From positions 1 to 64,000 of the forward strand of contig JBGARJ010000012.1 in assembly GCA_044230315.1 (NCBI GenBank): a stretch of DNA of 64,000 nucleotides, given 5' to 3'. Below are positions 1-8,694 of this stretch, piece after piece. Below the pieces are notes generated by a model. It ran no database searches. It saw only the letters and a list, made by a program, of their open reading frames with translations, and had not been told where the DNA came from. This DNA comes from M3007 sp044230315. Its GTDB lineage: Bacteria > Bacteroidota > Bacteroidia > Chitinophagales > Saprospiraceae. How positions within the stretch are numbered: position 1 is the first letter of the stretch; each line of letters begins with the position of its first letter. Both the position numbers and the translations under genes were made by a program.

Positions 1-578
1 ACAAAGCAACCTGCCGCGCAAATCGAATACCTGCAAGGTTTGTTGTTGAGCGGCTGCCGGGTACGCCAAGGTGATCCATTCGGCAGCGGGGTTAGGGTAA
101 ATGCGAATGGGGCTTACGGCCAGGGTAGGCTGGACCGTAGCGCTTGTCTTACCGGGGCGTTCCATCGCGCCGTGGCAAGGGGGTAAAGCGTCGATTCCGT
201 TGCGCCACTAGTGGCTTGGGCACTAAGTTTTGGATAGTTTGAGCAGGCCCTTTGGGGCTGAAATAAGGCGCGACGAGGGAGTGTAGCGGGCTCTCCATGA
301 CCGAGGAGCAACGACATGTCAGTCAAAAAGAGGCGCTCAAACTGTCTAAAATTTAGTGCCGAAGCCACTAGTATACCGGCCGCCCGTTGAGCGAGGTCAA
401 CGGTTTCCGTCCATTTCGCAGTAGGCGTTTGGTGGAAATTTACAAAAATCCGGATGTAATAAGGTCCTTCATATTCCGTATGCGGGCCGAGAATCTGATA
501 ATTCGGCACTTGTGCTCGCGAAAACAAAACGGCAAAAAAACATGCAAGGAAAGCGATCAACTGGAGCTGTTTTTTCAT
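1..578 (-). pseudogene. Broken T9SS-secreted protein gene, interrupted by a MITE-like element; runs off the left edge
   Basis: Two pieces of a secreted-protein gene lie either side of the element at 207-372. The 5' piece (578 down to 373) starts MKKQLQLIAFLACFFAV, a clear signal peptide ending near FSRAQ, followed by about 48 mature residues. The 3' piece (about 204 down to 1) encodes a type A T9SS sorting domain beginning near IRIYPNPAAEWITL and continuing past the window edge. The pieces are in different frames and there is an in-frame stop at the element border (TAG inside ACTAGTGG). A normal cargo protein would have hundreds of residues between signal peptide and sorting domain, so an internal deletion accompanied or followed the insertion. 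The mature start (YYIRIFVNFHQ) loosely resembles the RRIRVHANFIIL start of the metzincin-like cargo at 51191, which suggests, weakly, a related family. Confidence 0.65.
207..372. mobile_element. MITE-like element, 166 bp, with terminal inverted repeats
   Basis: The left end (from 207) and the reverse complement of the right end (to 372) match over about 38 bases with few differences: both begin ACTAGTGGCTT, then GGCACTAA, then a TTTT(G/A)GA(T/C)AGTTTGAG block. ACTAGT at both borders may be a target duplication or part of the terminus; it is palindromic, so this cannot be decided here. The interior is too short for a transposase. It carries only a 19-codon frame (from the ATG at 298) that is broken in the second copy. 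The right 73 bases recur at 7398-7470. This is a non-autonomous or relic element of an unidentified insertion-sequence family. Confidence 0.7.
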
Positions 579-678
579 CGCTATAAGATTGAAGGATGGA
601 ATGCCTAAATTTAAGATTTTGGCGGGATATTTTTTGATTTTGCATACCTCAACATCAAACACGAAGAGCCGTACGTGG

Positions 679-1176
679 TCAATCAATTGACCTGGGAGAT
701 GTTTGGGTAGAAAAATCTTGCCACAACCACCGACTACTTCCCTGCCCGTACAAGCGCCACATGCCTGCGGCCATCAGCAGGGTGCATGGAAATGCCGAAC
801 CGGCGCCCAGCGGCGCGATGCACAACAAAAAGACGATACCGCCCACGGCGCCCACCCGGAACAGCCTTCCATTGGCCAGCATGCCCAGGGCGATGCCGGC
901 CTGGCCCGCCGCAATGGCCAGCACGAGCGGCGCCGTGTGTTGCGCGAAAAAGCCCAGGATAAATTGCCGGTACCAACCCACGATGGCGTATTGGGCGTAC
1001 CCCGTATAAATGGCCGGCGTGGCGAGCACGGTAGTGGTGTTGAACCATGCCGCCCAGGCGAAAAGCAGCATAAACAGCGCACGGGCTACGCTGGGCTTTT
1101 TCCAACTCGCCCACAACAACAACAGGGCGACGAGGTTGGACAAGGAGTAGGCGATCCAGACAAGGTGGGTGGGCAT
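679..1176 (-). CDS. Small multi-pass membrane protein, unknown function
   Basis: About 165 residues starting MPTHLVWIAYSLSNLVALLL. Four to five hydrophobic stretches are visible (about residues 5-22, 30-55, 62-85, 88-105 and 112-140), so it is an integral inner-membrane protein. I recognise no catalytic or binding motif. The frame extends upstream to 1248, but the extra residues are polar and the internal ATG at 1176 begins directly with a membrane helix, so I prefer it. It is transcribed away from the receptor gene at 1501 and toward the broken gene at the left edge. Confidence 0.6.
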   Translation of the reverse strand: MPTHLVWIAYSLSNLVALLLLWASWKKPSVARALFMLLFAWAAWFNTTTVLATPAIYTGYAQYAIVGWYRQFILGFFAQHTAPLVLAIAAGQAGIALGMLANGRLFRVGAVGGIVFLLCIAPLGAGSAFPCTLLMAAGMWRLYGQGSSRWLWQDFSTQTSPRSID

Positions 1177-1500
1177 GGTTCCGGTTTTGATTGAAACAGT
1201 GCCCAAAAATGTGCCCGGCGAAGGCCGCCGGAAAATGCGCTGCATCATTCCGGCGGGTGAGGGTTGTTTTTACCGATAAAAATGCAGCGCTCGGCCAAGA
1301 AGTTTTGTCTGTTGGGTTGGCGAACAGAAAATTGACGCCCGATTTTAATGCATCCAAGTGGCGCCCCATGTTCAGGATATCTTGCGCGCTGCGTTCAAAA
1401 TTTACCCGCTTCCTGCCGGAGTTTCGGGCGGAGCGAAATATTGGGAACTGATTCGCAACCTGCATTAAGTACTTGGATACAAAACAACCCACCTATTCAC
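1177..1500. other. Intergenic gap between divergent genes
   Basis: 324 bases with no credible gene. A short plus-strand frame (1191-1451) has no recognisable protein character. The 3' part must hold the promoter of the receptor gene, but I see no clear TAnnTTTG box close to its ATG. Confidence 0.5.
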
Positions 1501-3912
1501 ATGAAAAAATCCGCCCTCCCGTTTCTCGCCCTACTCCTTGCCGTTTGTTCCTTATCCGCCCAGGTTTCTGTTTCCGGAAGCGTCACCGACGAAAATAACC
1601 AACCCGTTGCCTTTGCCACGATCGCCCTTGTGGCTGCGCCGGATACCCAGCTCGTGAAGGGCGCGCTGAGCGACAGCGCCGGCGCCTATACTATCCCGGC
1701 CGTGCCCCCTGGCGAATACCGGCTGATGACTACCATGCTGGGCTATGAAATCCACTTCACCGAGCCGTTCACCATCCGGCCCGACAGCAAGAGTGTGACC
1801 GCCGACCTCAGCCTCCGGCCCGCCGACAACCTGCTCCGCGAAGCGGTGGTGGTGGCCAAGCGGCCGCTGTTTGAACAAAAGGCCGACCGCCTGATCATGA
1901 ACGTGGAAAACAGCCCCATCGCCAGCGGCGGCACCGCCCTCGAAATGCTGCAAAAAATGCCCGGCGTGCTCGTCGTGCAAGACCAGGTGACCCTGGCCGG
2001 CAGCCGCAGCGTGCAGATCTGGATCGACGGCAAACCCTCCCAATACGCCGACATGAACGCCGTGCTGCGCGACCTGCCGGGTGACCAGATCGACCGCATC
2101 GAACTCATCACCCAGCCCGGCGCCAAATACGAAGCCTCCGGCGGCGCCATCATCAACATCATCCTCAAGCGCAACGCCGACCTGGGTTTCACCGGCACCG
2201 CCGCTCTTACCCTCGGCGGCAGCCGCTACGACCAGTCGGACGCCGGCACCGACGATCGCTACTACTACCGACTCAACCCCTCCCTGTCGCTCAACTACCG
2301 CAGCGGCCAGTGGAACCTCTTCGGTTCGTACAGCCATTTTCGGCGCACCTCTTTTTCGGTGATCGACGTGGCGCGGTATATCGACCAGGAAACCTACCGG
2401 CAGATCAACTATTCGCCCAGCTTCACCAGCGCGCATAACTACCGCTTTGGCGCCGATTTTTTTGCCTCGAAAAAAACGACTGTCGGCGTGCTGTTCCGCG
2501 GCTTCACCCGCACGGGTGATACCCGCGCCAACAACCGCACCGATGTGTTCAACCGCGACGAAACCCAACAACTCGGTTCTTTCACCACACTGAATACCTC
2601 TACCAACGACCGCTCCAATTTCCTGGGCAACATCAACTTCAAACACGAATTCGACGCCCAAACGGGCCATACGCTCAACTTCGATTTCGACTACAGCCAG
2701 TATGCTATCAGCAATATCAGCCAGCTGAATATTTTTCAAAACGAACCCGGCAGCCCCGATTCGCGCTCCGAGCAAAACGTGGACCAACCAATCCATATTT
2801 ACGTCGGTCAACTGGATTACGCCCTGCCCATCGACTCTACGTTCAAGGTGGAGACCGGAGCCAAGGCCAGTTTCGCTTCCATCGACAACGACCTGAAATT
2901 CCTGCGCGAACTGGTGATCGATCCCGCCCGCTCGAACGCTTTCCTGTACCGGGAAAATATCAACGCGGCGTATGTAAACCTGTCGAAAAAGCTGGGCCGA
3001 TTCGACCTCGTCGGCGGCCTCCGCGCCGAACAAACCGTAGCCAGCGGGGAAACGGACGGCGCGCAGGTACTCGACCGCAATTACCTGCAGTGGTTCCCGA
3101 GCGCCAGCGCCCTGTACCACGTCAACGAGCATTTTGCCGTACAAGGCGCTTATAGCCGCCGCGTCAACCGGCCCGGCTTCCAGCAACAAAACCCCTTCGC
3201 GTTTTTTATCGACTCGCTCACCTACACGCAGGGCAACCCGCAGCTGCGCCCCGAGGTGGCCAATACGGCCCAATTCACCGTTACGTACGACAACCAGCCT
3301 TTCATTCGTATTTCATACGGCAAGACGGACGATGTGATCATTGAAAACGCGCCGCGGCTCGACGGCACGATCACCTACACCACCTCGACCAACCTCGCGC
3401 AGTACGAGCGCTGGGCGTTCGAACTGAACTTTCCGGTCAAATACAAAAAACTGATCGACGGCTATGGCGGCAACCAGTTCATTTACAACGGTTACAACGC
3501 CGATTACGAGGGCGTCCGGTACGACCGCAGCCGCTGGAACTGGCTCGTATACTGGCAAGTAAATGTCAACCTGCCGGCCGAATTCAAGGTCGAACTGGGC
3601 GGCTGGTACATGACCCGTTTTCTGGAAGAGTTTTTTGACATCAATGCGATGGGCGGGATGAACCTGGGTGTGTCCAAAACATTCTGGGACAAACGCGGGC
3701 GCCTGTCACTCTCGGTGAACGACCTGCTGTACAGCCAAAAGCAACACTTGCAGGTGGATTTTTCCAATGTGCTGGTGGATTTTTCACAGCGCAACGATTC
3801 GCGCAATGTGCGCCTGAGTTTCAGTTACCGGTTTGGCAATACCGAATTAAAAAGCGCCCGCCGCCGCAGCACGGGTTCCGACGATGAGTCGTCGCGGGTG
3901 AAGGTGGAGTGA
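1501..3912 (+). CDS. TonB-dependent receptor / outer-membrane beta-barrel protein with carboxypeptidase-regulatory domain
   Basis: About 803 residues, acting in the outer membrane. A signal peptide (MKKSALPFLALLLAVCSLSAQ) is followed by a carboxypeptidase-D regulatory-like domain (about 22-105; VTDENNQPVAFATIAL, DSAGAYTIPAVPPGEYRL). A plug domain follows (about 120-220; LEMLQKMPGVLV, IWIDGKPSQYADM, IERIELITQPGAKYEASG-like), then a long aromatic-rich beta-barrel. The pattern fits the outer-membrane beta-barrel family common in Bacteroidota, related to SusC/TonB receptors but shorter. The start at 1501 is chosen because the upstream in-frame extension lacks signal-peptide character. No SusD-like partner is adjacent, so the substrate is unknown; a role in uptake of a large or chelated ligand is inference. 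Confidence 0.85.
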   Translation: MKKSALPFLALLLAVCSLSAQVSVSGSVTDENNQPVAFATIALVAAPDTQLVKGALSDSAGAYTIPAVPPGEYRLMTTMLGYEIHFTEPFTIRPDSKSVTADLSLRPADNLLREAVVVAKRPLFEQKADRLIMNVENSPIASGGTALEMLQKMPGVLVVQDQVTLAGSRSVQIWIDGKPSQYADMNAVLRDLPGDQIDRIELITQPGAKYEASGGAIINIILKRNADLGFTGTAALTLGGSRYDQSDAGTDDRYYYRLNPSLSLNYRSGQWNLFGSYSHFRRTSFSVIDVARYIDQETYRQINYSPSFTSAHNYRFGADFFASKKTTVGVLFRGFTRTGDTRANNRTDVFNRDETQQLGSFTTLNTSTNDRSNFLGNINFKHEFDAQTGHTLNFDFDYSQYAISNISQLNIFQNEPGSPDSRSEQNVDQPIHIYVGQLDYALPIDSTFKVETGAKASFASIDNDLKFLRELVIDPARSNAFLYRENINAAYVNLSKKLGRFDLVGGLRAEQTVASGETDGAQVLDRNYLQWFPSASALYHVNEHFAVQGAYSRRVNRPGFQQQNPFAFFIDSLTYTQGNPQLRPEVANTAQFTVTYDNQPFIRISYGKTDDVIIENAPRLDGTITYTTSTNLAQYERWAFELNFPVKYKKLIDGYGGNQFIYNGYNADYEGVRYDRSRWNWLVYWQVNVNLPAEFKVELGGWYMTRFLEEFFDINAMGGMNLGVSKTFWDKRGRLSLSVNDLLYSQKQHLQVDFSNVLVDFSQRNDSRNVRLSFSYRFGNTELKSARRRSTGSDDESSRVKVE

Positions 3913-4035
3913 TTTGCAGCTCGAAGTTTGGTTTGGTCCAGTAAAGGGCTGGGATTAGTGGAGCGTATTTTATGGGTTTGGGCCATCCTGGTGCGACGAA
4001 TGTAAGACTATACGTGTCCTACGCAAAAAACTACC

Positions 4036-4764
4036 ATGCGATACGCGATTGTTTTGTTTTTCGCCTTGGGAGCTGCCCTGTTCTTCGCCGGATGCTCCAT
4101 GCATATGTCGTTGAATGATGCCCTGAGATCAGGCAGCACAATTTACCCGGTAAAGGGCCGGCAGGGCTGGTTGCTCAACCAGCATTTGTCCTTTGGGCCG
4201 TATCGTTCGGGAAAAGTGCACCGGGGCTGGACGGAATCGTACGACATTCCGCTGGTGGTGCGTTTTCAGGGAGCCAAAGAGAAATTGCGTTTCGAATTGA
4301 GCGACACCACAGCGCAACTGCGCTCGGAAGTCTTCTGCGTGGGGGAGGTCAAACGCAATGAACTGCCGGTACTGAACGACATTTTTCGCATACCGCTCAA
4401 AGATATGGATGTATTCACGGCGTCGGTGTACCTGCCGGAGCGCCGGGTGCATTGGGATCTGGCACTGTACGATTCGAATAAAATGGATTTCGGCGACGTA
4501 TCGTCCGGCGTATTGCAAAATGGCGCCAGCGAGTCGATCCAACTCCGGGAAGTGCGCCGCACGGAAAAAGGACACTCCAATTGGGGCGGCCAACCATTGG
4601 GTTATGAATTCGTCCAGAACGATGCGGTTATCGGCGCTGTGGAGATGTTGAACAACGGCCGGGTATTGCTGAGAAACGAAGTACCTGCCGAACTCCGGTT
4701 TGTACTGGCCAATACGGCTGCGGTATTGCTGCTTAAAACCAACCTGGGCCATCAGCTCAACTGA
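4036..4764 (+). CDS. Predicted lipoprotein, unknown function
   Basis: 242 residues with a lipoprotein signal (MRYAIVLFFALGAALFFAGC, cysteine at 20), so it should be lipidated and anchored in the envelope. The mature part is a mixed beta-rich domain (LVVRFQGAKEKLRFELSD, EVFCVGEVKRNELPVL). No family was recognised. It lies between the receptor and the phosphoesterase lipoprotein on the same strand, with gaps of more than 100 bases on both sides, so it is probably its own transcription unit. Confidence 0.7.
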   Translation: MRYAIVLFFALGAALFFAGCSMHMSLNDALRSGSTIYPVKGRQGWLLNQHLSFGPYRSGKVHRGWTESYDIPLVVRFQGAKEKLRFELSDTTAQLRSEVFCVGEVKRNELPVLNDIFRIPLKDMDVFTASVYLPERRVHWDLALYDSNKMDFGDVSSGVLQNGASESIQLREVRRTEKGHSNWGGQPLGYEFVQNDAVIGAVEMLNNGRVLLRNEVPAELRFVLANTAAVLLLKTNLGHQLN

Positions 4765-4990
4765 TTGCGGAAGAAATAACTTGCATATTCTGATCGGGGT
4801 GCTCAAACGTGAGGGCCCCGATTTTGATTTTAGAGCGGCCGGCAAGAAGATGGATGTACGAACATATTTGAAGCCGGCAATAAAATTCCAGATATGTTCC
4901 TAAGGCCATGCCACCCAAAAAAAACGCCCCCGATACCGTCTTTCTCGCAAAGGTTTCCAAATTTTGGCGCAGCCAAATCAACTTGTTATC

Positions 4991-7387
4991 ATGCGCCATC
5001 TTCTTTTCCTCGCCCTGGCCCTAGTGCTGGTGTCCTGCAAAACAAGCGTGCGAACCACCGCACCCAATCCTGTTCGCGTTACGTTGCCCAATGGTTGGTC
5101 ACTCACGCCAGCCGGCCGCAGTCTTCCGCTGGGCGATCTTCCGCTCAACATGATCGTTTCGCCCAACGGCCGGTACCTGGCCGTGACCAACAACGGCGTA
5201 GGCAGGCAATACATCCAACTCATCGACGTCAAAACGGAAAAGACCCTGGCCGAATACGACATGAGCAAAGCCTGGTACGGCCTGGCGTTCAGCGCCGACA
5301 ACCACTATTTGTATGCCTCCGGCGGCAACGACAACCTGGTGGTGCGCTTCGCGGTGGAACAAGGGCAGTTGCGTCCCGATACGCTGATCCGGCTTGCCAC
5401 CCCACGCCCCATCCGCTGGGCGGGCGCCCTGGCCCTCGACGACGCGCGGCGCCGTTTGTGGGTGACTACCAAAGAAGACTCCTGCCTGTGGGTTTGCGAT
5501 GTGAACACCCTGAAAGCCGAAAAACGCATCCCGCTGGAAACCCCGGCGTATGCCCTGGCGCTTTCGCCCGATGGCGCCGCCTTGTATGTGTCGCTTTGGG
5601 GCGGCCGCCAGGTAGCGGTGTTCGACCCGCAGACGCTCCAACGCCGTGGCGAAATAGCCGTAGGCGACCATCCCAACGAGCTGCTGCTCAGCAAAAACGG
5701 CCGCTGGCTTTTTGTGGCCAACGCCAACGATAACTCGGTTTCGATAGTGGATACCCGGACGCAAAAGGCGGTGGAAGTACTCAATGCAGCGCTTTATCCC
5801 AATGCGCCGGCCGGATCGACAACCAACGGCCTGGCGCTCAGTCCGGATGAAAAAACCTTGTACGTAGCCAACGCCGACAACAACTGCCTCGCGGTGTTCG
5901 ATGTATCCGTGCCAGGTGAAAGCCGGTCGCGGGGCTTTATCCCCACCGGCTGGTATCCCACCTCGGTGCGCACCCTGGGCAACAAAGTATTTGTAGCAAA
6001 CGGGAAAGGGGCGAGCAGCAAACCCAACCCTTTGGGCCCGCAGCCCATTGAGAAAAACGCAGATGACCGGGCCGCGCAATATATCGGCGAATTATTTCTC
6101 GGTACCCTGAATGTATTTGATGCGCCGAACGACGAACAAATGATCCGCTATTCCAAACAAGTGTACGATAACACGCCGTATAGCAAAGAAAAAGAACAAA
6201 CAGCGGAGGGCGAACCAGGTAACCCTATTCCCATGCATGCCGGCGACCTGTCGCCGATCAAATATGTATTCTATATCATCAAGGAAAACCGTACCTACGA
6301 CCAGGTGCTGGGCGATATACCCGAGGGGAACGGCGATTCCAGCCTGTGCTTGTTTCCTGAAAAAGTGACGCCTAACGAACATGCGCTGGCGAAGGAATTT
6401 GTCTTGCTCGACAATTTCTACGTCAACGCCGAAGTCAGCGCCGACGGGCATAACTGGAGCATGGCCGCCTATGCGACCGATTACGTGGAAAAAACCTGGC
6501 CGACCAGCTACGGGGGCCGCGGCGGCGGGTACGATTTCGAGGGGGGCAGTGCGTTGGCCTTCCCGGGAGGCGGGTATATTTGGGATTATTGCTGGCGCGG
6601 CGGGGTGAGCTACCGTACGTACGGCGAATTTGCCGACGATTACAAGGCCAATTACAAAACCCTGGAAGGGCACGTCTGCCCGGGGTATTCGTCCTGGGAT
6701 TTGAGCATACAGGATATCGTGCGCGAAAAAGTTTGGGAGCACGATTTCGATTCGCTGCTGGCCCTGAACCGCGTGGCCCGCCTGAACACCATCCGCCTGG
6801 GCAACGACCATACCAGCGGCATGCGAAAAGGGTCGTATTCGCCCGAGGCCGCCGTTGCCGACAACGACCTGGCCGTGGGCCGACTGATCGAACACCTGTC
6901 GCACTCAAGCCTCTGGAAAGAAAGTGTGGTATTTGTATTGGAAGACGACGCCCAAAACGGCCCCGATCACGTGGATGCCCACCGGAGCATTGCTTTTTTG
7001 GCCGGGCCGTATGTCAGGCGCAATTACGTTGACCATACGATGTATTCTACGGCCGCCATGTTGCGTACGATCGAGCTCATTCTCGGGCTACCGCCGATGA
7101 GCCAGTACGACGCCGGCGCTACTCCGATGTGGCGTTGTTTTACAGCCCGACCCGATCTCACCCCGTTCACTGCCCGCGAAAACCAAATCCCGATCGATAC
7201 GCGCAATGCCGCCCTGGACGATTTGAGCCGGATATCCGAAACATTCAACCTGGCCCAGCTGGATGCGGTGCCCGAACGCTTGTTCAACGAGGTGCTGTGG
7301 CAAGGGATAAAAGGCCGGCACAACCCGATGCCGCCACCGCGCAGAAGCGCATTCGTCAAAATTTCAGCTGCGGAAGATGACGACTAG
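4991..7387 (+). CDS. YncE-like beta-propeller / phosphoesterase fusion lipoprotein
   Basis: About 798 residues. The start at 4991 gives a lipoprotein signal (MRHLLFLALALVLVSCKTS, cysteine 16). Residues about 45-350 are a seven-bladed YncE-type propeller with repeated blades such as MIVSPNGRYLAVTNNG, LALSPDGAALYVSLWGG and LALSPDEKTLYVANAD. Residues about 395-760 resemble the phosphoesterase/alkaline-phosphatase superfamily (YIIKENRTYDQVLGD near 420, SADGHNWSMAAYATDYVEKTW, VVFVLEDDAQNGPDHVDAHR with likely metal-binding Asp/His). Known bifunctional YncE/alkaline phosphatase family proteins have this architecture. The substrate is unknown. Its stop codon (TAG at 7385) lies inside an ACTAGTGG motif that borders the truncated element, so the native C-terminus may have been altered by that element. 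Confidence 0.8.
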   Translation: MRHLLFLALALVLVSCKTSVRTTAPNPVRVTLPNGWSLTPAGRSLPLGDLPLNMIVSPNGRYLAVTNNGVGRQYIQLIDVKTEKTLAEYDMSKAWYGLAFSADNHYLYASGGNDNLVVRFAVEQGQLRPDTLIRLATPRPIRWAGALALDDARRRLWVTTKEDSCLWVCDVNTLKAEKRIPLETPAYALALSPDGAALYVSLWGGRQVAVFDPQTLQRRGEIAVGDHPNELLLSKNGRWLFVANANDNSVSIVDTRTQKAVEVLNAALYPNAPAGSTTNGLALSPDEKTLYVANADNNCLAVFDVSVPGESRSRGFIPTGWYPTSVRTLGNKVFVANGKGASSKPNPLGPQPIEKNADDRAAQYIGELFLGTLNVFDAPNDEQMIRYSKQVYDNTPYSKEKEQTAEGEPGNPIPMHAGDLSPIKYVFYIIKENRTYDQVLGDIPEGNGDSSLCLFPEKVTPNEHALAKEFVLLDNFYVNAEVSADGHNWSMAAYATDYVEKTWPTSYGGRGGGYDFEGGSALAFPGGGYIWDYCWRGGVSYRTYGEFADDYKANYKTLEGHVCPGYSSWDLSIQDIVREKVWEHDFDSLLALNRVARLNTIRLGNDHTSGMRKGSYSPEAAVADNDLAVGRLIEHLSHSSLWKESVVFVLEDDAQNGPDHVDAHRSIAFLAGPYVRRNYVDHTMYSTAAMLRTIELILGLPPMSQYDAGATPMWRCFTARPDLTPFTARENQIPIDTRNAALDDLSRISETFNLAQLDAVPERLFNEVLWQGIKGRHNPMPPPRRSAFVKISAAEDDD

Positions 7388-7475
7388 TGGGTCGAGTGGG
7401 CTCTCCATGACCGAAGAGCAACGAAGTATCAGTTAAAAAGAGGCGTTCAAACTGTCTAAAATTTAGTGCCTCGAC
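7384..7475. mobile_element. Truncated second copy of the MITE-like element
   Basis: 7398-7470 matches 288-360 at nearly every base (GGGCTCTCCATGACCGA(A/G)GAGC ... CTAAAATTTAGTGCC). It begins with the same ACTAGTGG border, but the left inverted-repeat block (the counterpart of roughly 215-285) is missing. Small inverted flanks, GTCGAG at 7391 and CTCGAC at 7470, frame the copy. It directly abuts the stop codon of the phosphoesterase gene. Confidence 0.65.
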
Positions 7476-7499
7476 AGCTTGCGACGACCCGTTTTCAAC

Positions 7500-7531
7500 A
7501 AAAAAAGCCGCACCCGCAATTCGGGTACGGC
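7500..7531 (-). terminator. Orphan minus-strand intrinsic terminator
   Basis: Read on the minus strand, GCCGTACCCG-AATTG-CGGGTGCGGC is followed by seven T. The stem is 9 of 10 paired plus the loop. No minus-strand gene lies upstream of it; the next minus-strand coding gene starts beyond 13 kb. It therefore either ends an unannotated transcript from about 7540-7880 or is a relic. Confidence 0.55.
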
Positions 7532-7539
7532 ATTGGTCG

Positions 7540-7890
7540 CAAAGGGTTGATGGGGCCCTGGCTTAATGGAGGGTTTTCCGGGGGCCGGAAGCGGTGCGGA
7601 GTAAAATTTGGAATTTCGGCGTTTTGATGAGGTTATTGGGTTTTTCGGGGTTTTGGGGTTCAAGGAGGATGTATTTTGGCGGGCACTGGGATTACCAACT
7701 GTTTTTGGGGTTCAGGCTTTTGTGGAGCAGGATGCATTTGGTTTCTCGTTTTCTGCATGGCCGTTTATTTGTTTGGGACCGGGGTTGTGGTTGTTTGCTG
7801 GTTTTGTTAGATTAGTCGACGCTTGTTGGAGTGTCTCAACTGTTTGGAAGAAAAAAATTATTTTTTTTTGACATTGGACCGAACGGCAGC
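7540..7890 (-). ncRNA. Possible small RNA or small-ORF transcript (C/A-rich on the minus strand)
   Basis: The plus strand from about 7600 to 7860 is strikingly rich in G and T and poor in C, so a minus-strand transcript would be C/A-rich and largely unstructured, ending at the terminator at 7500-7531. One 32-codon frame (MQKTRNQMHPAPQKPEPQKQ...) exists but has no supporting homology that I recognise. A small RNA, a leader or a decayed gene are all possible. Confidence 0.25.
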
Positions 7891-7954
7891 GGCCTACCCC
7901 GCTTGGGTTAGTTGTTTGTTTGTGCAAAATCCCGTAAAGCCGCAGGGCCGCTTG

Positions 7955-7962
7955 TATATTTG
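7955..7962 (+). promoter_or_regulatory. Bacteroidota -7 box (TATATTTG) upstream of the sigma-like gene
   Basis: TATATTTG fits the Bacteroidota -7 consensus TAnnTTTG and lies about 50 bases before the ATG at 8012. I do not see a good TTTG -33 element at the usual 19-21 base spacing; the nearest TTTG repeats (7915-7922) are about 32 bases upstream. Confidence 0.35.
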
Positions 7963-8011
7963 CGCCAACCCTCGGTATTCGTACCATCACCCCCTTTCCT
8001 TCGGTTTCTAC

Positions 8012-8689
8012 ATGAATGATGCTCAACTGATCCAAATGATCCTGCAAGGCGGTGCTCCCCGGGAGCGCGCGAACCGGTATTTGCAGGACAAATTTTTTTA
8101 CCTCATCCGGCAATTGGGCGTGCGGCAGCAGCACCTTAATTATGAAGATGCGCACATGGCCTTCAACGACGCCCTGGCAAAACTGGATTGGAAGATCCGT
8201 AACGGTGAACCTATCGATGATTTGGGCAAAATGCTCTACACCCTGGTGCACCGCCGCGGAGTTGACATCATTCGCGAACGGACGACTAAAGAATCAGATC
8301 CTTTGGACAAACCGACAACAAACACCGGATTGCCCGATTGGCTGGTCGATATTTTACAGAACCTCGATTCGGATCATGTTTTGAACCGATTGCTCGAGAC
8401 CGACGATGAAAACGAACGCTTACAACGACAAAAACGAATATTGGCCTGCATATTAAATGGCCTGGACCAGATGCCGCCCAAACGGCGGGCTTTGTTAGTG
8501 AACAAACTGGACGGATACGATTATGAAGAACTCAAACAGTTGCATGGATTTAAAACAGAACGCGTAGCCCATGAAATGGTGTCCAGAGGCCTGGAAAGCC
8601 TGCGAGAAACATTAAAAACCCTTTGTCAACAAGGTGAGCCGATCTGCAGAGACCTGTGCGCCTGGCTTAACCGAAAAGCCCAACTTTAA
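8012..8689 (+). CDS. Sigma-70-like (ECF-type) RNA polymerase sigma factor
   Basis: 225 residues starting MNDAQLIQMILQGGAPRERA. The N-terminal half looks like sigma region 2 (FNDALAKLDWKIRNGE, LYTLVHRRGVDIIRER). The C-terminal part resembles region 4 (LNGLDQMPPKRRALLVNKL, DGYDYEELKQLHGF, then a recognition-helix-like segment KTERVAHEMVSRGLESLRETL). The upstream in-frame extension to 7823 is low-complexity and rejected. The next gene starts 5 bases after the stop and encodes a membrane protein with an anti-sigma-like layout, as is usual for ECF pairs. The regulated genes cannot be read from the sequence. Confidence 0.7.
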   Translation: MNDAQLIQMILQGGAPRERANRYLQDKFFYLIRQLGVRQQHLNYEDAHMAFNDALAKLDWKIRNGEPIDDLGKMLYTLVHRRGVDIIRERTTKESDPLDKPTTNTGLPDWLVDILQNLDSDHVLNRLLETDDENERLQRQKRILACILNGLDQMPPKRRALLVNKLDGYDYEELKQLHGFKTERVAHEMVSRGLESLRETLKTLCQQGEPICRDLCAWLNRKAQL

Positions 8690-8694
8690 TCATT

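Noticed and set aside
1191..1451. 86-codon plus-strand frame before the receptor gene
   Set aside because: No protein character, no good start context; overlaps the promoter region of the receptor gene.
1552..3273. 573-codon minus-strand frame opposite the receptor gene
   Set aside because: Antisense shadow of a recognised outer-membrane protein; composition is that of a shadow frame.
7608..7871. 87-codon plus-strand frame in the G/T-rich gap
   Set aside because: Very Phe/Gly/Val/Trp-rich, as expected from G/T-biased DNA; no start signal or homology recognised.
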